Positions 25,886 to 35,015 of a stretch of DNA of 64,000 nt are shown here, one piece after another. Position numbers and translations under genes: made by a program. The stretch comes from Nostoc calcicola FACHB-3891 (GTDB lineage Bacteria > Cyanobacteriota > Cyanobacteriia > Cyanobacteriales > Nostocaceae). The stretch lies in NCBI RefSeq assembly GCF_014697355.1, contig NZ_JACJRQ010000001.1:1-64000 (forward strand), written 5' to 3'. Each line of letters begins with the position of its first letter. Within the stretch, counting starts at the first letter, position 1. The notes beneath the pieces were generated by a model that saw only the letters and a list, made by a program, of their open reading frames with translations, searched no databases and was not told the origin of the DNA.

Positions 25886-26011
25886 ATATCATGTCCGGTT
25901 AATCAAGCTGAATAAAAATCTTCGTTCGTAGTCAGGACTTTAGTCCTAGCTTTGGGGACTGAAATTCCCACTATAAACGGTTTTTTATGGGTGATTTTGC
26001 GGACATGATAT
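25886..26011. mobile_element. MITE, TIR ATATCATGTCCG family, copy 3
   Basis: The ends ATATCATGTCCGG and GCGGACATGATAT are inverted. The interior (TAGTCAGGACTTTAGTCCTAG) forms its own hairpin and differs from copies 1 and 2. It lies 13 bases from the stop codon of dxr. Confidence 0.7.
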
Positions 26012-26023
26012 GAGTGAAAGTTT

Positions 26024-27220
26024 TTATCGCAAAGAAATTAGACGTGAGTCAGTTTCTAACTTTTCAATTGCGATTAAAACTTCTTGTCTAGCCCATTTAT
26101 CTGCTGCCAAAATGTCATCTAAAGAGGGATTTGCACGGTTATCATTTTGATGGCGATCGCAGACTAATTCGATACACCGAGGAATATCTAAAAATCGAAT
26201 TTTTTCTGATAAAAATAAAGCTACAGCTTGTTCATTTGCCGCATTTAATACAGCCGGCATGGAACCCCCAGCTTTACCCACAGCATAAGCCAACTGCATA
26301 CAAGGATACTTTTGGTGATCTGGTTCGCGGAAGGTTAAATTTCCAGCTTTCACTAAATCTAAGCGTTCCCAGTTAGTGTAAATGCGATCGGGCCAAGATA
26401 AAGCATACAGTAAAGGTAAGCGCATATCTGGCCAACCGAGTTGGGCTAAAACTGAGGTATCTTGGAGTTCAATCAGCGAGTGAATAATGCTCTGGGGATG
26501 AATGACAATTTCGATATCGTCATAATCCAACCCAAACAGGAAATGAGCCTCAATTACTTCCAGTCCTTTATTCATCAAAGTAGCAGAGTCTACTGTGATT
26601 TTACGCCCCATCGACCAATTCGGATGTTTCAAAGCATCAGCAACAGTCACTTCTGCTAACTTTTCTACATCCCAATCCCGAAAAGCTCCACCCGATGCAG
26701 TCAGTAAAATCCGCCGCAAACCGTTTTTTGGCACACCTTGTAGGCACTGAAATATTGCAGAATGTTCGGAATCCGCCGGTAATAATTTTACCCCATGCTT
26801 TTCGACTAGGGGTAGAACTACGGGACCGCCAGCAATCAGAGTTTCCTTATTTGCCAAGGCGATATCTTTACCAGCTTCTATAGCTGCGATCGTTGGTAGC
26901 AAACCAGCACAACCCACAATTCCTGTGACAACCGTTTGGGCTTCGCCGTAGCGGGCAACTTCTATGACTCCAGCTTCGCCAGCTAGTAGAATCGGTTGGG
27001 GGTCGAGGTCTTTAACGGCTTCTTTGAGTGCTGGTAATTTATCCTCTAAGCAAATTGCTGCTATTTTCGGTCTAAATTGCCGAATTTGAGCAGCCAACAT
27101 TTCGACATTGCCCCCAGCTGCCAATCCCACAATCCGAAATTGATCTGGGTACTGACTAACAATATCTAAAGTCTGAGTCCCAATAGAACCAGTAGAACCA
27201 AGAAGAGTAATCGCTTTCAC
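26024..27220 (-). CDS. dxr: 1-deoxy-D-xylulose 5-phosphate reductoisomerase
   Basis: This 398-residue protein is the second enzyme of the MEP isoprenoid pathway and makes 2-C-methyl-D-erythritol 4-phosphate with NADPH. It shows the nucleotide-binding [40 protein letters not shown] (metal/substrate loop), [28 protein letters not shown] and a C-terminal helical domain. The length is typical. It is monocistronic here. The same isoprenoid route feeds UppS (42414). Confidence 0.97.
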   Translation of the reverse strand: MKAITLLGSTGSIGTQTLDIVSQYPDQFRIVGLAAGGNVEMLAAQIRQFRPKIAAICLEDKLPALKEAVKDLDPQPILLAGEAGVIEVARYGEAQTVVTGIVGCAGLLPTIAAIEAGKDIALANKETLIAGGPVVLPLVEKHGVKLLPADSEHSAIFQCLQGVPKNGLRRILLTASGGAFRDWDVEKLAEVTVADALKHPNWSMGRKITVDSATLMNKGLEVIEAHFLFGLDYDDIEIVIHPQSIIHSLIELQDTSVLAQLGWPDMRLPLLYALSWPDRIYTNWERLDLVKAGNLTFREPDHQKYPCMQLAYAVGKAGGSMPAVLNAANEQAVALFLSEKIRFLDIPRCIELVCDRHQNDNRANPSLDDILAADKWARQEVLIAIEKLETDSRLISLR

Positions 27221-27587
27221 AATTATTTAAGGATTTACAGATAACTCTCAATATAAATTGCCGAGGACTCTTTGGTAACAGCGATCGCCATAATCGATAC
27301 ACAAAAAGGGAGTGGAGAGGTGGGGAGGTGGGGACGCAAAGAATAACCAATCACAAAGGACAAATGACAAAATTTGTATTTATAAATACGATATCTTTAA
27401 ATAGAAATGCCAATAAAATAAGCAAAAATAAGCAAAATAGAAAATATTTTCTTGTAATTGGCGATTTGTTCTGTTTGTTACTTGATGTTGGTGGAGGATT
27501 GAAAATGCATAATGTCACTCAGAAATTACTGTGCTGTATTCATAGATAAGAGGATGGATAAAGTAGTATTTTGAAATACTCAAGTCT
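27221..27587. other. 367-bp divergent intergenic region
   Basis: This is the AT-rich divergent promoter region between dxr and the PIG-V-like gene, with a GGGGAGGTGGGGA tract. A 73-codon frame here has repetitive, low-complexity sequence and is not supported. Confidence 0.5.
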
Positions 27588-28895
27588 ATGGTAAAAGTTC
27601 AGATAGCTATAAGAAAAATTTTATGGAAAACTGATTTCCTATATCCAGCAGCAATATGGCTTGCCAGTCGAATATTCATTTGGATAGCGATGTTGCTGGT
27701 TGCACCAAGGCTACCGTTGCCAGCGGATGCATTTTTGCCCCGTTTTGGCTGGGAGGTTTTTGATGCATGGGATAGTATACATTATCGAGCGATCGCTACT
27801 TCCGGTTATGAATTCGTCGATGACGGTAACCAGCATAATCTAGCCTTTTTTCCCTTGTTTCCCTTGAGTATCTGGGTTTTGATGAAGCTGGGTTTGCCGT
27901 TTGAATTAGCGGGGATTTTGGTAAACAACCTGGCATTTTTCGCAGCCCTTTACTGTTTATACTTTTGGGTTAAGGAGCAGTATGGCAGCAGCGCCGCCCA
28001 ATGGGTGAGTGCTGTGGTTTGTTGCTATCCATCGTCTATGTTTACGGCGGTGATTTACACAGAGGGACTGTATTTGTTTTTGAGTACGGCGGCTTTGCGG
28101 GCTTTCGATCGCCAGCAATATCGCTGGACTGCTTTTTGGGGCGCTATGGCCACAGCAACACGTCCCACAGGTATGGCACTAATTCCGGCCTTGGCGATCG
28201 CAGCTTGGAAAGAACGCAGACCCCCCATTGCCTATATTGCTGGTTTTGCTACCGCTACAGGCGTACTTCTATTCAGTTTGTATTGTGCAATTTATTTTGG
28301 TAATCCTTTAGCTTTTATCCAAGCACAAAGGGGATGGCGACCTTCCCTTGGGTTTGATTGGCAGGGTTGGTTAAACATGCTGATGCAAATTGCAGTCGGC
28401 AGCAAGAATTGGCAATTTGGTTGGGTGCAAAACCAATCTGGTGGCATCCAAGATCCCTGGTATCCCTTGTTGGTGGCTGTAATTGTTGGCGGTGGCTATC
28501 TTTTATGGCGCTTCCATAAACATTTGATTTTTGGGAAATTAGCTTATGGCTTTTATGCTTTAGTTGTGTTTTTGTCAGTCTTGGCAAGCGAACAGTGGAT
28601 AAATAACTTCCTGAACGTGGTTATGGTCTTAGGTGGTAGCTTTGTATTGTGGCGCTTACATCGGCAACTCACCCCAGTTACAGTTAGCTATGGCTTTTGT
28701 GGAATTGGTTTGCTGTTAGCCTCTGGAGGTACCATTTCCTTGAGTCGTCTGGCCTATGGAATTGTACCTTTGAGTGTAGCCATTGGTGTGCTACTATCTC
28801 GCAATCCTCGCCAAGGATATTTTATACTAGGGTTGTTTGTGACGTTATTAGCCAAAATAGCAGTAGGATTTGCTCAAGAGCATTGGGTTGGTTAA
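27588..28895 (+). CDS. PIG-V-like mannosyltransferase family membrane protein
   Basis: This 435-residue protein has about ten hydrophobic segments. Near the front, WEVFDAWDSIHYRAIATSGY and NLAFFPLFPLSIW match the conserved luminal loop of the PIG-V/GT-C mannosyltransferase family, where an Asp near the first long loop is catalytic. Later comes ATRPTGMALIPALAIAAW. Such enzymes use lipid-linked sugars at the outer face of the membrane. The acceptor is unknown in cyanobacteria. Confidence 0.8.
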   Translation: MVKVQIAIRKILWKTDFLYPAAIWLASRIFIWIAMLLVAPRLPLPADAFLPRFGWEVFDAWDSIHYRAIATSGYEFVDDGNQHNLAFFPLFPLSIWVLMKLGLPFELAGILVNNLAFFAALYCLYFWVKEQYGSSAAQWVSAVVCCYPSSMFTAVIYTEGLYLFLSTAALRAFDRQQYRWTAFWGAMATATRPTGMALIPALAIAAWKERRPPIAYIAGFATATGVLLFSLYCAIYFGNPLAFIQAQRGWRPSLGFDWQGWLNMLMQIAVGSKNWQFGWVQNQSGGIQDPWYPLLVAVIVGGGYLLWRFHKHLIFGKLAYGFYALVVFLSVLASEQWINNFLNVVMVLGGSFVLWRLHRQLTPVTVSYGFCGIGLLLASGGTISLSRLAYGIVPLSVAIGVLLSRNPRQGYFILGLFVTLLAKIAVGFAQEHWVG

Positions 28896-28909
28896 TGGAT
28901 CTTAAAAGA

Positions 28910-28950
28910 GAATTCAGAATGGGCTACGCCCCGCTGCGCTAACAGAATTC
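28910..28950. repeat. GAATTCAG-bounded dispersed repeat
   Basis: GAATTCAGAATGGGCTACGC, continuing to ACAGAATTCAG, is nearly identical to 7969-8016 and to the copy inside the J-protein gene at about 40755. Confidence 0.7.
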
Positions 28951-29077
28951 AGAATTCAGAATGCAAGCAGCCTCCACGCAAATTCAACTTTATGTTTAAC
29001 GAGGGAGTAGGGTATTTTCTCTCTTCCCCCCACTCCCTACTCCCTGTTTCGGTCATCAATTGAGTTTAACTTTCCTA

Positions 29078-30049
29078 ATGAATATATCCAATCAGACGAA
29101 GATGGCGCTTGCAGTATTACTTCTAGGCGTGGGCGTTATATCTTTTGGCTCTATTTTTGTGAGATTGAGCGAAACTGAACTCAGCCCCAATGCCACTGTA
29201 TTTAATCGCTTCTGGGTTTCTAGTGCGATCTTCGGGTTGTGGTATGGATATAAAACGATATCTCAGCAATTTTCCCAAAATCAACCCATAGAACAGCAAT
29301 CCTACACCAGTCAGGATTTCTGGCTATTGCCAGTAGCTGGTGTTTGTTGGGCTGCTACTTTAGTCTTTTTGGCTTGGTCGCTGACTCAAACTAGCGTTGC
29401 TATCTCTAGTGTTTTACACAATCTCGCCCCTATATTTACTAGCTTAGGAGCGTGGCTGTTATTTCGTCACGGTTTTGGAACTCAATTTTTGATCGGCATG
29501 GTCGTCGCCCTTGGGGGAGCGATCGCTATTGAATTTGAACAACTCCAAATCGCCACAGACGAACTTCGAGGAAGCTTTGCTGCCATCGCTTCCGCGATTT
29601 TTATGGGTGTATACCTGCTGATCGTAGAAAAATTACGAATCAAGTTGTCTCCAGATATAATTCAGTTCTGGATCTGTGCGATCGCTGCCCTAACCATGTT
29701 CCCCATACTTTTGTTCACTCAAGATCGGTTTTTCCCTTCTACACTCAGCGGGTGGCTTTGGGTCATTTCCCTAGCAGTGATCTGCCAAGTTGTAGGTCAC
29801 GGAATTTTGACCTATAGCCTTGCTAGGTTTTCCTCTGTGGTTGTCTCCTTGGTGCATCTATTAGAGCCAGTATTTAGTGCCATTTTCGCTCTTGTAATAT
29901 TTTCGGAAAAGTTAAGTTTTTTTAATTTAATGGGTTTCGCTATAGTTTTAATCGGTCTATACTTAGCCATATCTAGCCAAATTGCTCCTAATTCGCCATT
30001 CCAGGAATCAGTCAAAACTATTTTTGTTAAAAATTTGCTAAAAATATGA
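29078..30049 (+). CDS. EamA-family (DMT) transporter 1
   Basis: This 323-residue protein has about ten hydrophobic segments arranged as two EamA repeats. GVGVISFGSIFVRLSETELSP opens the first and FAAIASAIFMGVYLLIVEKL the second. It ends GFAIVLIGLYLAISSQ. I take the ATG at 29078 rather than the TTG at 29060. Its stop overlaps the next gene's ATG by four bases (ATGA). The EamA family exports metabolites such as amino acids; the substrate is unknown. Confidence 0.85.
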   Translation: MNISNQTKMALAVLLLGVGVISFGSIFVRLSETELSPNATVFNRFWVSSAIFGLWYGYKTISQQFSQNQPIEQQSYTSQDFWLLPVAGVCWAATLVFLAWSLTQTSVAISSVLHNLAPIFTSLGAWLLFRHGFGTQFLIGMVVALGGAIAIEFEQLQIATDELRGSFAAIASAIFMGVYLLIVEKLRIKLSPDIIQFWICAIAALTMFPILLFTQDRFFPSTLSGWLWVISLAVICQVVGHGILTYSLARFSSVVVSLVHLLEPVFSAIFALVIFSEKLSFFNLMGFAIVLIGLYLAISSQIAPNSPFQESVKTIFVKNLLKI

Positions 30050-31011
30050 CGACAAAACAGGCATTCCTACAACAAAAGTTATCCTCAACACCAGCTTTAG
30101 TAGGAACTTTGTCATTATTTTTTGCCCTAATCCCCATATCTTTGGCCCCATCTCTGACCAAATTATGTCAATTAGAAATTGGTGCAAATGCTGTAGTATT
30201 TCATCGCAGTTGGATTGCTACAGTCGTCTTTGCGCTGTGGAATGGACTTGAGGCTTTCCGCTACCAACAGTCAGATAACCAACCAATCGAACACAAGCCT
30301 TTGACCAAAAAAGAAATCTGGCTGTTGTTAGCAATGGGAACTGCTGCTGCAACCTACCTACTGTTGTGGGCTTGGTCGCTGAGTCAAACTAACGTTGCCA
30401 ACGTGGCTTTATTGTCTAATTTGAATTCCTTATTCGTTGCTTTGGCTGGGTATTTGTTATTCGGTCAGCGTTTCGATTATCGATTCGTTGTTGGTTTGGC
30501 CATCGCCTTAGGGGGAGCGATCGCATTTGAAATCAATAAAGTGCAATTTGCCACTGACCAATTACTCGGTGATGTCTTAGCATTTCTGACTGCGATTTTC
30601 ATGGCAACGTGTATGTTGCTCATAGAACAACTCCGTTCTCGATTTAGCACCGCAACTATCATGCTGTGGCGCTGTGGAATCACAACAATGTTTTTATTAC
30701 CCGTCGTTCCATTCCTCGAAGATAGACTACTCCCCTATTCGTGGATGGGTTGGTTTTTTATTATTTTTCAAGCCCTGTTCTGCCAAGTGTTGGGTCAGGG
30801 ACTTTTAGCTTACAGCCTCAGCAGAATCTCTTCACGAGTCGTCGCCGTCACCCTTCTGGCCGAACCAGTTTTGGCTTCGATTTTTGCTTGGTTCATTTTT
30901 TCAGAACAGGTGGGCTTGTTTGACTGGGTGACTTTTGCGGTAGTTTTAGTAGGTATTTATCTAGCCCAATCCAGTCGATCTGTTGTGAAAGTCATAGATG
31001 AAAAATCGTAG
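30046..31011 (+). CDS. EamA-family (DMT) transporter 2
   Basis: This 321-residue paralogue of the preceding gene shares several segments (for example WAWSLSQTNVA against WSLTQTSVA, and GQGLLAYSLSRISS against GHGILTYSLARFSS). The overlapping start implies coupled translation. A tandem duplicated pair suggests that the two half-related proteins may assemble as a heterodimer, which is inference. Confidence 0.85.
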   Translation: MTTKQAFLQQKLSSTPALVGTLSLFFALIPISLAPSLTKLCQLEIGANAVVFHRSWIATVVFALWNGLEAFRYQQSDNQPIEHKPLTKKEIWLLLAMGTAAATYLLLWAWSLSQTNVANVALLSNLNSLFVALAGYLLFGQRFDYRFVVGLAIALGGAIAFEINKVQFATDQLLGDVLAFLTAIFMATCMLLIEQLRSRFSTATIMLWRCGITTMFLLPVVPFLEDRLLPYSWMGWFFIIFQALFCQVLGQGLLAYSLSRISSRVVAVTLLAEPVLASIFAWFIFSEQVGLFDWVTFAVVLVGIYLAQSSRSVVKVIDEKS

Positions 31012-31032
31012 CTTGATGAGCAAATGATAGTT

Positions 31033-31080
31033 TAAGTAAGTCGGCGAGAAAATTCCATGTATATGAAGAAATATAAATTA
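31033..31080. repeat. dispersed repeat, inverted copy of 1163-1210
   Basis: See 1163-1210. The strand here reads TAAGTAAGTCGGCGAGAAAA, continuing through CATGTATATGAAGAAATATA. Confidence 0.6.
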
Positions 31081-31091
31081 GCTGTAGGGTC

Positions 31092-31301
31092 GAATGGCAC
31101 TTACTTAACGTGAGTTCGACAGATTCCAAAGAACCCCGCTTCCATTCCTCTCCCCGTTGGCGTTAGCCTGCCCTTAGGCAAGCGGGGAGAGGCTTAAAAA
31201 CCCTAATTTTTCCTGCCAAACTGAGGATCTTATTGCCCCTCTCCGTCTCGGAGAGGGGTTGGGGAGAGGTTCATCGAACTCACGTTAAGTAAGTGCCATT
31301 C
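31092..31301. mobile_element. MITE with 28-bp perfect terminal inverted repeats
   Basis: GAATGGCACTTACTTAACGT (the first 20 of 28 bases) is perfectly repeated in inverse at 31274-31301. The interior has GGCGTTAGCCTGCCCTTAGG and other segments that also occur in the element at 59707-59893. AGCTGTAG occurs on both sides (31080-31087 and 31302-31309), a possible target duplication. Confidence 0.75.
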
Positions 31302-31396
31302 AGCTGTAGCCGTAGGCTAACGCACCTTGGATTGTTGACGGTGCGTTGCGCTTGGCGACAACACATTAAGAGAAAGTTGATATATCTAGAAAGCAA

Positions 31397-31762
31397 CTAC
31401 AATTCATCAATTGTTACTAAACCACTCTCAGTAAAATTAACAACAAGTTCACACTCATTAAGTAAAGCAGTTCCTAATAGAGGTAGCCGTCCTGTAGCAA
31501 GTACATGAACTACCTTTTCTTCCCCATTCCAAATAATGGTAGCTTGATGTACTGGCAAAATTACATTACTATTGTCAGCTAAATTTGCATAGATATCATA
31601 GACAAAAGGAAAACCCAAAAGAGCCACTGCTGCTGAGGGTAGAGAAAGAAACTCTGTGAAACCTGTATCAATAACAAATTCAATAGTGAAATCTGGTTGA
31701 TTTTGCAGCCTAAATATGATGTCTACAGTTGCGCGTCCGTTTTTGACAATACCAGAAATCAC
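31397..31762 (-). CDS. retropepsin-like (clan AA) aspartic protease family protein
   Basis: This 121-residue protein has the single Asp-Thr-Gly motif FVIDTGFTEFLSLP at about 29-42 and the hydrophobic GRLPLLGTALLNE near the C-terminus, matching the small prokaryotic clan AA (AF_0612-type) aspartic protease-like family, which would act as a dimer. The GTG start lies two bases after the stop of the upstream gene at 31765. Such pairs recur in cyanobacteria. The role is unknown. Confidence 0.75.
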   Translation of the reverse strand: MISGIVKNGRATVDIIFRLQNQPDFTIEFVIDTGFTEFLSLPSAAVALLGFPFVYDIYANLADNSNVILPVHQATIIWNGEEKVVHVLATGRLPLLGTALLNECELVVNFTESGLVTIDEL

Positions 31763-31764
31763 TG

Positions 31765-32031
31765 TTAGTCACGCTCCATTTCACCACTGAAGGAAGCAGC
31801 AACTTTATAGCCAATGCGAATACCGAAAAGTCTAGCAAATGCATTTTTTTTACGTAAATATAGCGCTGATTCTATACCTGTTTTATCAACTGCGTATTCA
31901 CCTGTTTCTATATCAATAATCACCATCTTACCGATGTTTTCTTGTAGTTCCACTTGTTGACGAATGCTGTTTTCGTATATTTCTCTGGCACGTCGTGCGA
32001 CTTCTTCCCGGCTTAAAAGTATGGACTGCAC
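31765..32031 (-). CDS. hypothetical partner of retropepsin-like protein
   Basis: This 88-residue protein begins MQSILLSREEVARRAREIYE (amphipathic helix) and ends with an IDIETGEYAVDKTGIESALY strand-rich part and a basic FARLFGIRIGYK segment. It lies directly upstream of the clan AA protein with a two-base gap, so the two are co-expressed. The layout recalls a toxin-antitoxin or substrate-protease pair, but I cannot assign a function. Confidence 0.65.
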   Translation of the reverse strand: MQSILLSREEVARRAREIYENSIRQQVELQENIGKMVIIDIETGEYAVDKTGIESALYLRKKNAFARLFGIRIGYKVAASFSGEMERD

Positions 32032-32105
32032 GTGTTTATTCCTTTGTTGCTATTATGTACCAATTTTACTACTAAACTATAATAAAAATTCCAAATGTAA
32101 TTATT

Positions 32106-32675
32106 TTAACTATTAATAATTTGTTCCACAGCAACAGAAACATCTGGAAATGCAAGAGGTTGAATTATTCCCCTAGTTAATGTCAGTTTTGTTGCATAAT
32201 CTCCGTCTAAAATTTACCGAAACACCACTAAGTTTAGCTTTTTGAGATTGACAACCCAATATTCTAAAATACCTGCTTGGGCGTAAATTTTGCTTTTGAT
32301 ATCTAAATCTTTTTCTAAACTGGAGTTTGCATACTCAATCACCCAGAAAATATTTTCTGGGTATGGATGATGTTCTCGATACTCGCGTCCTAAAGGTTGG
32401 ACAATGGCAATATCTGGTTCTGGTTCTGAGTCGTTGGGTAAGGTAATTGGTTTAGCATGACGAACTTTAGCGCGTAGCTTGCCGCCGTAGGCATCGCCTA
32501 ATAATTTTGCGAGATACTCGCCAGCTTCATGACTGCAATAAGCATGGGGTACTCCTTCCGGGGACATTTCGACAATTTCTCCTTTGAGTAGTTCAACTTG
32601 GCGATCGCTCAAAATGCCAGCGTCAATCATCTGGTGATATTCGTCAATCGTCTACTTCGCAACAATCAAACTCAT
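32106..32675 (-). pseudogene. Uma2-family endonuclease, broken by two in-frame stops
   Basis: Reading from the ATG at 32675, codon 8 is TAG (expected Trp: IVAK-stop-TIDEYHQMIDAG), and a second stop TAA occurs at 32214-32216 (FR-stop-ILDGDY, expected Gln). Past it the frame stays open through TLTRGIIQPLAFPDVSVAVE to 32106. The total is 190 codons, the usual Uma2 (DUF820) length, without any frameshift. The middle part (138 codons) still carries the PD-(D/E)XK core: SEPEPDIAIVQP and FWVIEYANSS. This is recent decay by point mutation. An intact paralogue lies at 57149-57727. Confidence 0.85.
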
Positions 32676-32808
32676 GACGATTGATTCCTCCCAATAATTC
32701 TTCATATTTTTCCATTTTAAAGGCACTTCATATCTGATTCACAAGACACGCCAGAAAGCATGTGATAAAACTGATACACACGCTGAAGTCATAGTCGAGT
32801 ATTTAATT

Positions 32809-33366
32809 ATGTTAAGAGTAATTTTGTTGGCGTTGGTGCAGCCCGCCTTAGGCATCGCTACTTTTCTTATTCCCTTCACTAGCTACACCCATAGTCAAGT
32901 GATTGCTACCACCGCTAATTATCAAATTTCTCAGAATAAATCAACAAAAATCATTATTGAACGTCTAGGAATAGGTGGCGTAAAACTTTCTATGTCCGAA
33001 GCACAAGTCAGAAAAATTTTAGGCAAACCTGTAAAAATAGAAAATAACTTTGTACCTGCTATTGGAAAAGTTCGTACTCTCAAATATCCAGGCCTTACAG
33101 TTGATTTAGCTGAAGATGCTCAACCAGGTAAATTTAGTGTTTACCAAATTAAAACAACCAGTTCTAAATATTCCACCATAGATAAAGTAAAAGTAGGCGA
33201 TACACAATCAAAAGTAATTAAAACCTATGGAAAAACTGAAATATCCCAAGAAGGAAAAGTCACCTATTTAAATTACATAGTTGAAGAACCCAGCCCTGGA
33301 GGTTTAAATTTTACTATTCAAAAAGGCAAAGTCACAGAAATTTTCTGCTTTTATCTGATGAATTAA
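32809..33366 (+). CDS. secreted or anchored hypothetical protein with two BLIP-like halves
   Basis: This 185-residue protein has an N-terminal hydrophobic segment (residues 2-25) that could be a signal sequence. Two related halves follow: LSMSEAQVRKILGKPVKIEN at about 60 and VKVGDTQSKVIKTYGKTEIS at about 127. That pattern (motif, helix, GKP turn, then strands) resembles the SmpA/OmlA-BLIP fold. The function is unknown. Confidence 0.65.
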   Translation: MLRVILLALVQPALGIATFLIPFTSYTHSQVIATTANYQISQNKSTKIIIERLGIGGVKLSMSEAQVRKILGKPVKIENNFVPAIGKVRTLKYPGLTVDLAEDAQPGKFSVYQIKTTSSKYSTIDKVKVGDTQSKVIKTYGKTEISQEGKVTYLNYIVEEPSPGGLNFTIQKGKVTEIFCFYLMN

Positions 33367-33389
33367 GAAGTTTTTACCAGAAAACACCA

Positions 33390-34511
33390 ATGCAAATCCA
33401 ACACCCCCACTTCATCTGGAAAAATCCGAAAATTCAAGGCAAACCTCCTCAACCGAGATATGGGCATTCAGCTATTTTGTATCAAAATTACATAATTATT
33501 TTTGGTGGAGAACACAATGATACATTTGAAACTCTAAACGATATTCATTTGCTGGATTTGGAATCTTGGACTTGGATACAACCCGAAGTTGCCGGCGACA
33601 TTCCTAGTAGAAGAAGTTTTCATACTGCTGTTTTATCTGAAGATAAAATGCTGGTTTGGGGAGGATACCAAGAGGCGAAAGATGGGGGATATATTTTTAG
33701 TGATGTTGATGTTCATATCCTCAATCTGAAAAGTTGGCAGTGGTCGCAAATTACCCCTAATGGAACACCACCAGCACCTCGTTCTCATCATAGTGCAGTG
33801 TTGTTTAAAAATAAATTGTTAATTGATGGTGGTTCTTATGATATCTACACAGCATATGGCGATTTGCATCTGCTTGATATCACAAAGATGTGCTGGATAA
33901 ATATCCAAGTTAACAACTGTTATAGCTCTGCTTTAGCTGGATTAATAATTAGGGGTAACACATTAGTTAAATTTTTGGGTGATGCTGCTTACGGTGGATT
34001 TTGCCCAAATATTTTAACTTTAGAGTTGGGAGATTTTGATTCCCAAAATTTACCGGATATTGAGTGGCAAAAAGCCCAATTTCAAGCCATAGAAAATTAT
34101 AGTTATCAAATTCTTTTGCCTAACAGTGATGAGGAAGATTACGAAGATTATGATGGTATAGATGACGAAGATGGAATTCCGTATCGGACAATTCATGGCT
34201 ATGGAAAATTTGGAGATAACCTAGTTTTGTTTGCTGGGATGGCTCCCGGTAATGGTGTTAGTCATGTGACGATTGGCGATTTAGTTCTATTGAATATGCC
34301 TGCTGTTGAACAAGCTAGTTGTGGAAATTATACAGGGATGATTCCACAAGTAGAAGGAAAATTTCCTCCTCCTAGATTTGGTCATTCAACTATACAGTTT
34401 AATCATCAAATGATTATCTATGGTGGCTTATGGATTGACACTCAAGCTGGCAATCATAGCTATGATAATCAAGTCTATATTCTTGAAACTGATGAATTGC
34501 TCGGCAAATGA
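33390..34511 (+). CDS. kelch-repeat protein
   Basis: This 373-residue protein has kelch blades such as RYGHSAILYQNYIIIFGGEH, SRRSFHTAVLSEDKMLVWGG, PRSHHSAVLFKNKLLIDGGS and RFGHSTIQFNHQMIIYGGLW, giving a beta-propeller. An acidic insert (DEEDYEDYDGIDDEDG) sits at about 248-263. It has no signal peptide. Kelch propellers bind proteins or sugars; the partner is unknown. It follows the 32809 gene by 23 bases, so co-transcription is possible. Confidence 0.88.
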   Translation: MQIQHPHFIWKNPKIQGKPPQPRYGHSAILYQNYIIIFGGEHNDTFETLNDIHLLDLESWTWIQPEVAGDIPSRRSFHTAVLSEDKMLVWGGYQEAKDGGYIFSDVDVHILNLKSWQWSQITPNGTPPAPRSHHSAVLFKNKLLIDGGSYDIYTAYGDLHLLDITKMCWINIQVNNCYSSALAGLIIRGNTLVKFLGDAAYGGFCPNILTLELGDFDSQNLPDIEWQKAQFQAIENYSYQILLPNSDEEDYEDYDGIDDEDGIPYRTIHGYGKFGDNLVLFAGMAPGNGVSHVTIGDLVLLNMPAVEQASCGNYTGMIPQVEGKFPPPRFGHSTIQFNHQMIIYGGLWIDTQAGNHSYDNQVYILETDELLGK

Positions 34512-34578
34512 CAAAACTGTATAACAAGTTATTGAATTACCCCACCCTAACCCTCCCCTTAGAAAGGGGAGGGAACTG

Positions 34579-34753
34579 GAGAGGAAACTACATTTTCCAA
34601 TTTCCCCCAACGCCTCCCAATTTACTTGGTTCAATCAGCTCTGAGAACAGGAGAGGAAACCATATTTTCCAATTTCCCCCAACGCCTCCCAATTTACTTG
34701 GTTCAATCAGCTCTGAGAACAGGAGAGGAAACCACATTTTCCAATTTCCCCCC
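34579..34753. repeat. 72-bp tandem repeat, about 2.4 copies
   Basis: The segment TTTTCCAATTTCCCCCAACG recurs at 34593, 34665 and (with a changed end) 34737, a 72-base period. The unit also contains CAATTTACTTGGTTCAATCA. It lies just after the kelch gene. Confidence 0.75.
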
Positions 34754-34787
34754 TTTACAAGGGGGGATTAAGGGGGGTAATTCGACT

Positions 34788-35015
34788 GCAATTGTTATTT
34801 CGGCTAGAGCATTTATAGATTTAGCCAGAGCAATTGTTATTTCGGCTAGAGCATTTATAGATTTGGCCAGAGCAATTGTTATTTCGGCTAGAGCATTTAT
34901 AGATTTGACAAGAGCAATTGTTATTTCGGCTAGAGCATTTATAGATTTGGCTAGAGCAATTGTTATTTCGGCTAGAGTAATTGTTATTTCGACTAGAGCA
35001 ATTGTTATTTCGGCG
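34788..35015. repeat. 42-bp tandem repeat, four full copies plus partials
   Basis: The unit starts GCAATTGTTATTTCGGCTAG and recurs at 34788, 34830, 34872 and 34914, then decays into shorter 18-24 base variants. Because 42 is divisible by three, a frame (34626-35057) stays open and would encode a 14-residue repeat AIVISARAFIDLAR. No ribosome binding site is visible, so I treat it as DNA repeat first and possible protein second. Confidence 0.7.

Noticed and set aside
27328..27549. 73-codon frame upstream of the PIG-V-like gene
   Set aside because: Low-complexity Asn/Lys sequence in AT-rich DNA, with no conserved features.
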